A stretch of DNA of 64,000 nucleotides from Clostridium niameyense (GTDB lineage: Bacteria; Bacillota; Clostridia; Clostridiales; Clostridiaceae), in NCBI RefSeq assembly GCF_001243045.1, contig NZ_LN849007.1:2074989-2138988 (forward strand), in the 5' to 3' direction. Below are positions 27,782 to 37,141 of this stretch, one piece after another. The stretch's first letter is position 1. Each line of letters opens with the position of its first letter. Under the pieces are notes generated by a model. It saw only the letters and a program-made list of their open reading frames with translations, searched no databases and was not told the origin of the DNA. The translations under genes were made by a program, and so were the position numbers.

Positions 27782-29032
27782 ATGAAGAATACACATAAAA
27801 GGTTATATTTTGTTATATTTATAATATTTTTATTTACTATTACACTTTTTAGTAAAAACCTTGATAATTTTTCAAATGAAACTAATAAATCTATAAACAC
27901 CACCAAACAAAGTAAAAATTTATCAAATAGTAATGTTACAAATAATGATTCAATAGACAAGGAAAAAATTAAAGAAGAAATCCAAAATATTTACTCTAAA
28001 CGTTGCAATGCTTTTGTAACTTTAGACTTAGATTCTTTTTCTTCTTATTTTGATACTTCTAAAAAACATGGTCAGTGGTGCTTAGAACATGAAGTTAAGA
28101 GAATTCAATACTTAAATGATTGGGCTTATAAACGAGATATAAAATTCACTAAAGTATCTTCAAATATAAAAATTAAAAAAATTTATCCTAATAAAAACGG
28201 TAAGATAAGAGTTATCCTAGATGAAATCTACAAATTTGATTACATTTATGACAAAGATGAAAACCCTAAAACAAATATTTTTGGTATTGGGGTAGCTCAC
28301 ACAGTAAACCTAATAAAAAAAGGTGATAAATATGTTATATCTACAGATTGGTATACCGACTGTTTTGAGGATGCTCTAAAAGCTTATTCTGGTAGTTATA
28401 AAAATTTAAAAAAAGATTTAAAAAATCATAAAAAATATGATTTAAAAATACAGCCTAAAGATCCTAATAATGTTGGTTATAGTAGCAAATACAATAGAAT
28501 GGGTGCTGTAGAATATGCAGATAAATACTGTGGAGTAGATTGGGCTAGTGGCAACAATTTAAAACATAATAAAAAGTATAAAAACTTTACTGGCGCTGGT
28601 GGGGATTGTACTAATTTTGTTTCTCAAGTTCTAGGCGATGAAGAAGCTGGTGGATTACCTTTTGATGGATCTTGGTACTGTACTTATAACAAATATAACG
28701 GTGGTGAAGGAAGTAAAGCTTGGGTAAATGCTGATGCTTTTAGAAATTATATTGTATATAGCGGTAAGGGATATTTAATAAAAAAAGGTTCTTTTGAGAA
28801 ATTAATAAAAGCTACAGATAAACATCCAAACGGTGCTATAGATAAATTAGATTTAGGTGATTTAGTTTGCTATGCCAAAGGTAATGATATAGATCACTTT
28901 GCTGTAGTTACTGGTTGGGATTCTCATGGTTACCCTTTAATTAATTCTCATACTACAGACAGATATCATGTACCTTGGGATTTAGGTTGGGGAGATAAAA
29001 ATATATTCTTCCATTTAATTCATGTACGTTAA
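27782..29032 (+). CDS. Secreted amidase-domain protein (Amidase_6 / CHAP-like Cys-His hydrolase)
   Basis: The protein of 416 residues has an N-terminal signal anchor, a polar linker, an alpha/beta domain (about residues 45-215) and a C-terminal Amidase_6 domain from about residue 235. The latter shows AVEYADKYCG, GGDCTNFVSQVL with the probable catalytic Cys, and DIDHFAVVTGWD with the probable catalytic His. It probably cleaves peptide amide bonds in the wall. The start at 27782 has GGAGG eight bases upstream. It is followed by a polysaccharide deacetylase gene 23 bases later, so the two probably form an envelope operon. Confidence 0.88.
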   Translation: MKNTHKRLYFVIFIIFLFTITLFSKNLDNFSNETNKSINTTKQSKNLSNSNVTNNDSIDKEKIKEEIQNIYSKRCNAFVTLDLDSFSSYFDTSKKHGQWCLEHEVKRIQYLNDWAYKRDIKFTKVSSNIKIKKIYPNKNGKIRVILDEIYKFDYIYDKDENPKTNIFGIGVAHTVNLIKKGDKYVISTDWYTDCFEDALKAYSGSYKNLKKDLKNHKKYDLKIQPKDPNNVGYSSKYNRMGAVEYADKYCGVDWASGNNLKHNKKYKNFTGAGGDCTNFVSQVLGDEEAGGLPFDGSWYCTYNKYNGGEGSKAWVNADAFRNYIVYSGKGYLIKKGSFEKLIKATDKHPNGAIDKLDLGDLVCYAKGNDIDHFAVVTGWDSHGYPLINSHTTDRYHVPWDLGWGDKNIFFHLIHVR

Positions 29033-29055
29033 TTTTGAAAGGTAGATGATGTGTT

Positions 29056-29832
29056 TTGAGCAAAGATAAAAACTATGTAATCTATGCATCTATTATTGTT
29101 TTACTCATACTTTCTAATATGTTTTTAACTGGTAAAATATTATATAGATATAAATCTTTAAATGATTATAACTATTCTAACAGTGTATTTAAACCTCAGA
29201 AAGAAAATAAAAAAGTTGTTTACCTTACTTTTGATGATGGTCCCACTTATGTGGTTACTGATCAATTATTAGATGTATTAAAACAATATAAAGTTAAAGC
29301 TACCTTCTTTGTGGTTGGAAAAGAAATTAAGCAAAAAGAACATATATTGACTAGAATATATGAGGAGGGTCATGGTATTGGTCTTCATACTTATACCCAC
29401 AATGACTCAAAAATATATTCTAGTAAAGAATCCTTTTTAGATGAAATGAATAAAACTCAAGAACTTGTAAAGGAACTTACTGGTAGTCAATATAATGTTA
29501 TAAGATTTCCAGGTGGACTTCATAGTAGACATAATTCTCTTGGATGTGACTTAGTAGATGAACTCCATAAAAATAATTTTAAAATATATGACTGGAACGT
29601 AGACCTTCAAGATGGAGTAAATCCAAATTTATCACCAGAACAATTACTTCAAAATTCTAAAAAGGTTATTGGAAATAGTAACACTATATTCATCCTTGCT
29701 CATTGCAACTTTAACAATAAAAATACTGTAAAGGCACTACCAAAAATTATAAATTATTATAAAAATTCAGGTTATGATTTCAAAACAATAATAGACTCTA
29801 CTCCTGAATTCTATATTCCCTTAAAAAAATAA
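29056..29832 (+). CDS. Polysaccharide deacetylase (NodB domain), membrane-anchored
   Basis: The 258-residue protein has one N-terminal membrane segment and a NodB homology domain. Metal and catalytic residues are visible in LTFDDGP (about residue 56-62), HGIGLHTYTHND and RFPGG, and a final LAHCN-type motif stands in place of the common LHD. Such enzymes remove N-acetyl groups from peptidoglycan or related glycans. Translation appears to start at a TTG, with GGTAG upstream. The gene follows the amidase-domain gene and ends at a bidirectional terminator. Confidence 0.9.
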   Translation: MSKDKNYVIYASIIVLLILSNMFLTGKILYRYKSLNDYNYSNSVFKPQKENKKVVYLTFDDGPTYVVTDQLLDVLKQYKVKATFFVVGKEIKQKEHILTRIYEEGHGIGLHTYTHNDSKIYSSKESFLDEMNKTQELVKELTGSQYNVIRFPGGLHSRHNSLGCDLVDELHKNNFKIYDWNVDLQDGVNPNLSPEQLLQNSKKVIGNSNTIFILAHCNFNNKNTVKALPKIINYYKNSGYDFKTIIDSTPEFYIPLKK

Positions 29833-29864
29833 AAAAGTCTCAGCTCTAAGCTAAGACTTTTTTT
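29831..29864. terminator. Bidirectional terminator
   Basis: The arms AAAGTCTCAGCT and AGCTAAGACTTT pair with one mismatch (a G-U wobble on the minus strand), flanked by A and T tracts. It overlaps the end of the minus-strand TVP38 gene. Confidence 0.8.
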
Positions 29865-30528
29865 TATCTTCCACAACATTTTTATTACTTTTTTTATAAA
29901 AATAAATTGCTATTATAGTAGTTAATACAACTAATATTAAGGGTATAATAAACTTGTATGTAAATGGATTTGTGATACTTTTTCCCATATAAGAATAACA
30001 TAATGTCTCCGGTAATACCCCTAATAAAGACCCTGCTACAAAGTCTCTATACCTCATTTTAGTAAGTCCCGCTCCATAACTTATAGGGTCATAAGGAAAT
30101 ATTGGTGGGAATCTTAATAGAAATATTATTTTAAATCCTTCTTCTTTTGTATCACACTTTAATTTTACTGCTTTATCTTTAAGTAATTTATCTACAAAAG
30201 GTTGACCTAACACTCTACTTAAGCAAAAAGCTAAAGATCCTGATAAAAAGAATCCTAGTATATTAAAAATAAAGCCTTTTATAGGTCCAAATAAGGTTCC
30301 AGCGACTAAAGATAACATAGAAGATGGTATAAGTAATACTAGTGGCTTTACTGCATATATAATTATAAATAAAATAGCACAATATTTTCCACTTTTTCTT
30401 AAGTATCCTATAAAATTTTCTATATTTAAATGTCTTAAAGTATTCCAATTCTTAAATATAAAAATACTCATAGAAATAACAATAGTTATTAAAACTACAG
30501 CTTTTAAAATATCTTTTCTATTTTTCAT
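29851..30528 (-). CDS. TVP38/TMEM64 family (DedA-like) membrane protein
   Basis: The 225-residue protein has five or six membrane segments and the family core FGPIKGFIFNILGFFLSGSLAF followed by FLLRFPPIFPYDPISYGAGLT. These proteins belong to the DedA/VTT superfamily, proposed to move lipids across the membrane. The start follows AGAGAGG. The gene follows the minus-strand envelope operon (deacetylase to MnmM) after a 112-base gap, and could be its last member or separate. Confidence 0.88.
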   Translation of the reverse strand: MKNRKDILKAVVLITIVISMSIFIFKNWNTLRHLNIENFIGYLRKSGKYCAILFIIIYAVKPLVLLIPSSMLSLVAGTLFGPIKGFIFNILGFFLSGSLAFCLSRVLGQPFVDKLLKDKAVKLKCDTKEEGFKIIFLLRFPPIFPYDPISYGAGLTKMRYRDFVAGSLLGVLPETLCYSYMGKSITNPFTYKFIIPLILVVLTTIIAIYFYKKSNKNVVEDKKKS

Positions 30529-30640
30529 ATTTACCTCTCTAATCTTTAATTTTATCTATATATAAGTTTTGTAACTTTTTATATTTTCATTAGTTGTATC
30601 TATTATAAATCATTATTTTACATAATAAAACATGATTTTT

Positions 30641-31201
30641 TTATCTCTTTTCTATACAAATTAACATAGGTGGATTATTCACTTGATTTTTAAAACAAAT
30701 TTCCATTACGTTAAAAATCTTTTGATCTAATGTCTTAGTATAACTTTTTAAAATCTTCTCTTCTTGCTTTCCTGCGTCATGTCCTGGATATATTACCATT
30801 AAAATTATACCTTTATCATTTAATAAATCTATAGCCTTCCTTAACGCAATCAATGTAGTTTCTGCATTAGTTGTTATTCCATGACTAGAGCCTGGTAAAT
30901 ATCCTAAATTAAACATAAATAAATCTACTTTTTCTTTTATGTATTTGTCCATGTATTCATGTCCATCTTTTATTAAGATAACACTTTCATCACCTTTTAA
31001 TTTTTGTTTAGTTTTTTCTAAGGCTTCTTTTTGAATATCAAAAGAGTAAACCCTACCCTTTGATCCTACTATATTTAATAAAAATATTGTATCGTTGCCT
31101 TTCCCCATAGTACAATCTACTGCTATATTTTCTGGTTCTAACTTTTTTAAACAGATATCCTTAGCCACACTAAGAGCATTATTAAAATTCTCTTTTTTCA
31201 T
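30641..31201 (-). CDS. mnmM: tRNA mnm5s2U34 methyltransferase-like SAM enzyme (MnmM/YtqB)
   Basis: The 186-residue class I methyltransferase has the SAM motif DCTMGKGNDTIFLL (about residues 29-42), the acidic motif at DIQKEALE, and NLGYLPGSSHGI (about residues 97-108), characteristic of YtqB. B. subtilis YtqB/MnmM methylates nm5s2U34 of tRNAs. The length matches. It is the last gene after the lipoprotein of the deacetylase/two-component operon (16-base gap), with GGAAGGG as ribosome binding site. The functional link to the envelope genes is not obvious. Confidence 0.85.
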   Translation of the reverse strand: MKKENFNNALSVAKDICLKKLEPENIAVDCTMGKGNDTIFLLNIVGSKGRVYSFDIQKEALEKTKQKLKGDESVILIKDGHEYMDKYIKEKVDLFMFNLGYLPGSSHGITTNAETTLIALRKAIDLLNDKGIILMVIYPGHDAGKQEEKILKSYTKTLDQKIFNVMEICFKNQVNNPPMLICIEKR

Positions 31202-31217
31202 GCTATCCCTTCCAATT

Positions 31218-32723
31218 CTAATGTTTATTTATAAATTTAACTTCTTTATTCTTTGTAATAGCTTCTTTCCATTTTTCTACATAATCTCCCATTGCCCATT
31301 CCGCCATAACTACTTTTTCATTTTTTATATCTATATTATATATAGGTTTATTAGATAACCTATCATTTTCTATAGTATAAATATATATTTTACCATTAGT
31401 TATTATTAAAGCCAAATCCTTATTTGGAGATGTATAGGCATCTACAGCATCTGGTACTTTTGATTTTATACTATTCCAAGATATTTGAAGTTCATCATAA
31501 TTTAACAATTTTTTTGGTATAGGAAAATTTATATTAAAATCTCTATATATTTTTTTATCATGGATTCCGTATAGTCTGCCCTTCATAATCCAATGTCCAT
31601 TTCTTCTATCTAAAAAAAAGTCCTGTTCTTTAGAATTTTTAGATAATTTATTTACTTCTTCCTTTCCTTTTGATAAAAGATAAGATTCTGTTGATGATTC
31701 CAAGGATTTTTTGCCAGTTATACCTGCTACTTCTGATATTTTAACACCCATATCTACACTTATATTATCTATTGCTATTACTTTTAATTTGTAGAATCTT
31801 CCTTCTGAACTTTTATTTGTTTTAGTATACTCCGTAGAGATATAATCGTTGCTTACAAATAATATATTTCTATAAATATCTTTATCCGTTGATATTGTAG
31901 TAAAATTATCTTTAGGAGATGTATTACTATAAAATTTAGTAAATAACACATCACAATCATTTTTCTCTAATGTTTGCCTACTTAATCCTAATTCACAAAA
32001 TCCTGTTTTTCTTGGAAGAAATAAATTGCTTACTTCTATTACGGGATTTAACGACTTATTAGTTGAAGATATCCACAATGTTCTGTAGTTGGTTTTACTT
32101 TTAAATGGATATTCCTCATCTTCTTCTACACTTTTAAGACCTAACAACACACCAGATCTTAAAACTTCTTCTTTATTTTTCTTTGTTTTACCACTTGATT
32201 TACTTTTATCTTTATTAATAAAATTATCTTTATTAATATTAGTGTCTTTTGAAACTTTTTTTAAAGATAGTATACAATTTTCTAAATTTATCAACAACTG
32301 TTCATTACTTATTTTAGCAAAATCATAAAAAGGTTTATCATCAGAGGAAACTGATATTATCTCTATTTCCTTATTTTTGATATTAATATTACCCGGATTA
32401 ATTCTTAATCTATATAAAAAATACTGATCTGAATTAACCTTTTTTATTTTGTATTGAGGATTCTCACATACCTCGTCTCCTAAAACAATATTGTCTTTAT
32501 TAAATATTGCATATTTATTTTTCCATTGATTTAAATTATTATCTTTTAAATTACTATCTAAACAACTATAAATTTCTATTTTCCAAGTCCCCTCTATAGG
32601 AATTAAATTATTGTTAGGCGTACTTATATTTTCACCATTCAATTTATCTATTTTCATACATCCTACAGATAATGAACATATTATTAAAATAATCAGTAAA
32701 ATTATATATTTTGCTTTCTTCAT
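31218..32723 (-). CDS. Lipoprotein of unknown function in a two-component operon
   Basis: This 501-residue protein has a lipoprotein signal peptide ending with the lipobox Cys22 (SVGC). An N-terminal beta-rich domain contains GTWKIEIYSCLD (about residues 45-56), a Lys/Asn-rich linker lies near 165-185, and a second large beta-rich domain follows. I do not recognise the family. It lies 18 bases after the sensor kinase gene in an operon with the response regulator and a deacetylase, so it may modulate the kinase or sense the wall. That role is inference from position. Confidence 0.82.
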   Translation of the reverse strand: MKKAKYIILLIILIICSLSVGCMKIDKLNGENISTPNNNLIPIEGTWKIEIYSCLDSNLKDNNLNQWKNKYAIFNKDNIVLGDEVCENPQYKIKKVNSDQYFLYRLRINPGNINIKNKEIEIISVSSDDKPFYDFAKISNEQLLINLENCILSLKKVSKDTNINKDNFINKDKSKSSGKTKKNKEEVLRSGVLLGLKSVEEDEEYPFKSKTNYRTLWISSTNKSLNPVIEVSNLFLPRKTGFCELGLSRQTLEKNDCDVLFTKFYSNTSPKDNFTTISTDKDIYRNILFVSNDYISTEYTKTNKSSEGRFYKLKVIAIDNISVDMGVKISEVAGITGKKSLESSTESYLLSKGKEEVNKLSKNSKEQDFFLDRRNGHWIMKGRLYGIHDKKIYRDFNINFPIPKKLLNYDELQISWNSIKSKVPDAVDAYTSPNKDLALIITNGKIYIYTIENDRLSNKPIYNIDIKNEKVVMAEWAMGDYVEKWKEAITKNKEVKFINKH

Positions 32724-32741
32724 TACTATTCTCCTAGTTTT

Positions 32742-34130
32742 TTAAATTTCAAAAGGTAATTTAACCAAGACCGTTGTTCCTTCGTTTATTTTACTCTCTA
32801 TGTTAAAAACTCCATTATGTAGTTTAATTATTTCGTCACAAATAGATAGCCCTATACCATTTTTTGACTTACTGCTTTTACCTTTGTAAAATTTTTCTTT
32901 AACCTTTGGTAACTCTTCTTGGCTTATACCTATACCATTATCTTGTATATATATTTTTAAATATTTTTTAGTACAATCTACAAACAACTCTACTTCTCCA
33001 CCATAAGATGTAAATTTAAATGCATTATCCAATAAATTTATAAGCACTTGTTTTATTCTATTCCTATCTACTTTTATATAGATAGGATCTTTCATGCATG
33101 TAACCTTAAAGTTTATCCCATTTTCTATAGAAGAGGGTGTCATTTGTTTTCTTACTTGTTCTATTATGGTACATATATTAATTTCCTCTTTATTTAACTG
33201 CATTTTACCTGACACAAATTTTGAGAAATCTAATAATTCTTCTACCATATCACTTAGTCTTTCACTTTCATCTTCTATAATTTTCAAACCGTCTTTTAAT
33301 ATATCTTTATCATTTAGTTGATCTGAATTTAAAGTTATAGCCCATCCCTTTATAGATGTTAATGGTGTCCTAAGTTCATGTGAAACTGAAGATATAAACT
33401 CGTTTTTTAGCTGATCCCTTTTTATAATTTCTTCTGCCATATAATTTAATGTATCAGAGAGTTCCCCTATTTCATCATCAACTTTCTTACAACTTCTTAT
33501 CTTTAAATTTCCCGCTGCCATTTTATTGGCTACATAAGTTAGTTCATTTATAGGTTCTATAATACTATTAGCCAAGAATAAACTTACTAATATGGATATA
33601 ATTATAACTATTATACCTATAAATATAAAACCTACACTTACCCTTCTTATATCTTTATTTACCTCTTTCAAAGAGGTTATAAACCGTAGTACCCCTACTA
33701 CCTTATCATCGGATTTTAATGGATAAGATACTGACATAGCACCATATCCATCATAGTCTAATTTTCCTACCCATAGACCTTTCTTACCTTTTACTGATTT
33801 TTTGAAATCTACACTATCTATTAGACTATTATGGGTAACACCTATAGAATCCATCAAAACATTTCCGGATAAATCTATTATTTGAACTTGAGCAGAGGTT
33901 TGCCTCCAAAATACATCCACATTATCTAATATGTTATCCTCTAAAGATGAATTAGAAAAATATCTATTATAAAAGTCTGCAGAAGTTTTGATTTGATTCG
34001 TAAGTAATTCTTCTAAATTATTATAATAATAACGTTTTGTAAAATCTATGAGTAATATTTCTAATGTAAAAACACTAATTATAATAATTAATATAAAATT
34101 TATCATTAATCTTTTCTTTACACTGTTCAT
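32742..34130 (-). CDS. Sensor histidine kinase with HAMP domain (PhoR/ResE type)
   Basis: The 462-residue kinase has two membrane segments (about residues 8-28 and 165-190) around an extracytoplasmic sensor of about 135 residues, then HAMP, HisKA with SSVSHELRTPLTSIKGW (phosphorylated His near 250) and HATPase with the N box LINLLDNAFKF and G boxes DNGIGIS and NGIGLSI. It forms a pair with the response regulator encoded 12 bases upstream. The linked deacetylase and lipoprotein suggest an envelope signal. All catalytic motifs are intact. Confidence 0.95.
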   Translation of the reverse strand: MNSVKKRLMINFILIIIISVFTLEILLIDFTKRYYYNNLEELLTNQIKTSADFYNRYFSNSSLEDNILDNVDVFWRQTSAQVQIIDLSGNVLMDSIGVTHNSLIDSVDFKKSVKGKKGLWVGKLDYDGYGAMSVSYPLKSDDKVVGVLRFITSLKEVNKDIRRVSVGFIFIGIIVIIISILVSLFLANSIIEPINELTYVANKMAAGNLKIRSCKKVDDEIGELSDTLNYMAEEIIKRDQLKNEFISSVSHELRTPLTSIKGWAITLNSDQLNDKDILKDGLKIIEDESERLSDMVEELLDFSKFVSGKMQLNKEEINICTIIEQVRKQMTPSSIENGINFKVTCMKDPIYIKVDRNRIKQVLINLLDNAFKFTSYGGEVELFVDCTKKYLKIYIQDNGIGISQEELPKVKEKFYKGKSSKSKNGIGLSICDEIIKLHNGVFNIESKINEGTTVLVKLPFEI

Positions 34131-34142
34131 AATTACTCCTAT

Positions 34143-34835
34143 TTATGTATTTTGCCATCTATATCCTGTACCCCAAATTGTTTTTATAAATTCAGGACTA
34201 GATGGGTTATCTTCTATTTTAGATCTTAATCTTCTTATATTTACATCTACAATTTTAGAATCTCCAACAAAATCATATCCCCATACTAAATCTAGCAACT
34301 CATCCCTACTGAAAGCTTTTCCTTGATTTTTCATAAATATCTTCATTATTAAATATTCCGTTGGAGTTAATTCTAACTCTTCACTATTTTTATATAATTT
34401 CTGAGAGTACATATCCATTTTAAAAGGACCAGACAAAATTATATTCTCATCTTCTACATCATTTCCATTTCCAATTCTTCTTATTAGAGCTTTTACTCTT
34501 AGAGTTAATTCTAAGGGATTAAAGGGCTTAACCATATAGTCATCAGCCCCACTTTCTAATCCTAAAATTTTATCCATATCTTGACCTCTTGCTGTAAGCA
34601 TTATTATACCTACATCTTTTAGTTTGCTCCTTATAGACCTACAAACTTCAAACCCATCAATGCCTGGTAACATAATATCTAATACTATTATATCTGGTAA
34701 ATATTTTTGTGCCTTTTCTATAGCTTCCTCTCCTGTACTTGCCTCTATTACATCAAATTTATTCATTTTTAAATTTACTTTTATAAATCCTCTAATAGAG
34801 GCTTCATCTTCTACTATAAGTATTTTATTTAACAT
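34143..34835 (-). CDS. OmpR/PhoB-family response regulator
   Basis: The 230-residue regulator has a receiver domain with acidic pocket VEDE, phosphoacceptor Asp in VLDIMLPG (about residue 53) and Lys in VKPF (about residue 103), and a C-terminal winged helix ending TIWGTGYRW. It lies between the deacetylase gene (18 bases) and its kinase gene (12 bases). The likely regulon includes its own operon. Confidence 0.95.
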   Translation of the reverse strand: MLNKILIVEDEASIRGFIKVNLKMNKFDVIEASTGEEAIEKAQKYLPDIIVLDIMLPGIDGFEVCRSIRSKLKDVGIIMLTARGQDMDKILGLESGADDYMVKPFNPLELTLRVKALIRRIGNGNDVEDENIILSGPFKMDMYSQKLYKNSEELELTPTEYLIMKIFMKNQGKAFSRDELLDLVWGYDFVGDSKIVDVNIRRLRSKIEDNPSSPEFIKTIWGTGYRWQNT

Positions 34836-34853
34836 AATACCACTCCAAATTAC

Positions 34854-35669
34854 TTATTTTAAAGCTTTAAATTCATACCCCTGAGATTTTAGATACTCTA
34901 TTATATAAGGTAATGCTTCTACTGTAGTTTCTTTACAATACCCATCATGCATTAATATTACCACATGATTTTTATCTTTTGTAGTCGCCTTTATATTATC
35001 TATCAGTTTTTCCTTAGGAACATTTTGTGCCTCTGCATCCCCATTTAATGCATTCCAATCTATATAGTAATATCCTTTTTCTTCTAAAACTTGTTTATAT
35101 GGTTTAAACTTTTCTCCAAATGCCCCTCCTGGGAATCTTACTAATTTTATATTGTAATTTTCTCCTATAATATTTTTTAAAATTTGTTGAGTTTTATCTA
35201 CCTCATTTATAAAAACATTGGTATCTGAATATATGCTTTTATAGTTATGTGAATAAGTATGATTTCCAATAGAATGCCCTTCAATTACTTCTCTTTTTAT
35301 TAAATTTTTATTATTTTCTGCTAGATTCCCTACTACAAAAAATGTAGCATTAATTTTGTAGTTTTTTAGTATATCTAATACCCTTGGTGTTACTGTATTA
35401 CTTGGTCCATCATCAAAAGTTAGAAATGCTAATTTCTTACCATCCTTTTTAAATACATCTTTAGCGTCAAACTTATCCAAATTATATTTATTTGCATCAA
35501 AAGTCTGCTTAGTATTTTTTTTATTATCTGTTTCTTTCAAAATAATATTACGCCTTTTGTGTAAAACATAGTTGGTTATCCCAAAACTAACTAAAAATAT
35601 AGTTAATATTACCGTAGTACTTAATAATAATTTTTTAACCTTTTTTAAGTCAATTTCATTTTTTTTCAT
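34854..35669 (-). CDS. Polysaccharide deacetylase (NodB domain), first gene of a two-component operon
   Basis: The 271-residue protein has an N-terminal membrane anchor (about residues 12-34) and a NodB domain with LTFDDGPS (about residue 83-90), HSIGNHTYSH, RFPGG and LMHDG. All metal-binding and catalytic residues are in place, unlike the plus-strand deacetylase at 29056 whose last motif is altered. It probably deacetylates peptidoglycan. It begins the operon deacetylase-regulator-kinase-lipoprotein-mnmM. Confidence 0.92.
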   Translation of the reverse strand: MKKNEIDLKKVKKLLLSTTVILTIFLVSFGITNYVLHKRRNIILKETDNKKNTKQTFDANKYNLDKFDAKDVFKKDGKKLAFLTFDDGPSNTVTPRVLDILKNYKINATFFVVGNLAENNKNLIKREVIEGHSIGNHTYSHNYKSIYSDTNVFINEVDKTQQILKNIIGENYNIKLVRFPGGAFGEKFKPYKQVLEEKGYYYIDWNALNGDAEAQNVPKEKLIDNIKATTKDKNHVVILMHDGYCKETTVEALPYIIEYLKSQGYEFKALK

Positions 35670-36000
35670 AATAGTCCCCCTATGCCTCCTAATATAAATA
35701 TACTAAATTTAATTTAAACATTAGTTACAAATATATTAAAATTATTTCTTCTTTACTATTTATATAAGGTGACTATGGAATCTATGTACATAAAAAATAT
35801 TTCATCTCTTAAGAAAATTATTTCTATTAAAAGACACATTTTATTTTTCATAATTAAAAAAGTTTATTTTGAAAAAACAACTTTTTTTGTATAATTTAGA
35901 TATGATAAAAAAGGTAAACTTTCAAAAAAATATAGGTAAACATAAACATTACGATAAAATAAATGATGATTATACTTATTGCACAAATAGGAGTTATAAA
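35670..36000. promoter_or_regulatory. Divergent promoter region between two two-component operons
   Basis: On the plus strand TATAAT (35890-35895) with a TTGAAA-like -35 about 15-16 bases upstream could drive the right-hand regulator gene. The minus-strand operon promoter should lie near 35700-35800. No operator was recognised. Confidence 0.4.
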
Positions 36001-36684
36001 ATGATAAAAGTTTTAGTTATTGAAGATGATAGTGATATCAATAATCTATTAACTAATATTTTAATAGATGAAAGTTACGAGGTTACACAAGCGTTTTCCG
36101 GAACAGAAGCTAAATTTTGCATGAAAGAAAAAGATTTTCAGCTCATTTTAATGGATTTAATGTTACCTGGACTTTCTGGTGAAGAATTAATAAGTGAAAT
36201 AAGAAAACATAATAATAATTTAATAATAGTTATATCAGCTAAAGATGATATTGACAGTAAAATTAATGTTTTAAAAATGGGTGCAGATGATTATATTATA
36301 AAACCTTTTGATGCAAGAGAAGTATTAGTTAGGATAGAAGTAGCTTTAAGAAGATTATTAAACACCGAAAACACTGAAATTAATAATGTACTTTTATATA
36401 AAGATATTGAATTAGAAAAGTCTACTAGAAAAGTTTTTGTTAAAGACATTGAAGTTTATCTAACAACTAAAGAATTTGATATTTTATATTTATTATTAAG
36501 TAATCCTAAAAAGATATTTTCTAAGAATAATATTTTTGAGAGTGTATGGGAAAAAGAATTTTTAGGTGATGATAATACTGTTAGTGTACATGTAAGCAAT
36601 ATTAGAAATAAATTGAGTAATATAAACAAAGATGAAGACTATATAAAAACAATATGGGGAATTGGATTTAAAATGGCAGATTAA
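36001..36684 (+). CDS. OmpR-family response regulator
   Basis: The 227-residue regulator has a receiver domain with IEDD, the phosphoacceptor Asp in LMDLMLPG and IKPF, then a winged-helix domain ending TIWGIGFKM. I chose the ATG at 36001 because it has AGGAG seven bases upstream; the longer frame from 35869 would include the promoter-like TATAAT. It is followed by a decayed permease gene and then by its probable kinase. This order (regulator, ABC transporter, kinase) is common in bacitracin/lantibiotic-resistance loci. Confidence 0.92.
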   Translation: MIKVLVIEDDSDINNLLTNILIDESYEVTQAFSGTEAKFCMKEKDFQLILMDLMLPGLSGEELISEIRKHNNNLIIVISAKDDIDSKINVLKMGADDYIIKPFDAREVLVRIEVALRRLLNTENTEINNVLLYKDIELEKSTRKVFVKDIEVYLTTKEFDILYLLLSNPKKIFSKNNIFESVWEKEFLGDDNTVSVHVSNIRNKLSNINKDEDYIKTIWGIGFKMAD

Positions 36685-36765
36685 ACTTAATACTTTCTTA
36701 ATGATTTTCTTTAAACATTTTTAAACAATAACGTTTAATATTTAAATATAGACATGAAAATTTAA

Positions 36766-37119
36766 AATTCAACTATAAAATTACTATTAAATACGATAAA
36801 AGTTATTTCCATACAAACTCCATTATATATAGCCATCATCTCTACAACATTTATGGTTGGATCTATAACTAGAAGTAAATCAATAGTAATAAGTATATAT
36901 TTATTATATCAAGTACTGGTTTGCATGATTGTTCACCTATTCCAAAATCTATCATTAAATATTATAAGATATGAGCCCATTAGTAATTTAGATAAAGCTG
37001 CTCATATAGGAACAAATACCTTCAGTGATAATATAACATTTATATTAATGGGATTAATCATAATAATAGTAAGCTCTACAATTGGGATATTAAGAATAAA
37101 TAAAATGGATATTAAATAA
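36766..37119 (+). pseudogene. Remnant of an ABC-2 type permease
   Basis: A frame that opens just after a stop at 36763 encodes about 117 residues with three hydrophobic segments, ending ILRINKMDIK, like the C-terminal end of lantibiotic-type ABC permeases. No start codon with a ribosome binding site is near its beginning. No ATP-binding subunit gene and no N-terminal half of the permease are present. The position between a regulator and kinase gene fits a lost transporter. A short internal ORF from 36853 could still be made, but I see no proper start. Confidence 0.6.
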
Positions 37120-37141
37120 AATTTAGAAAATAGGTATAAAG

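Noticed and set aside
35869-36000. The longer N-terminal extension of the OmpR regulator
   Set aside because: It would overlap a promoter-like TATAAT, and the ATG at 36001 has a clear AGGAG site and starts the receiver domain normally.
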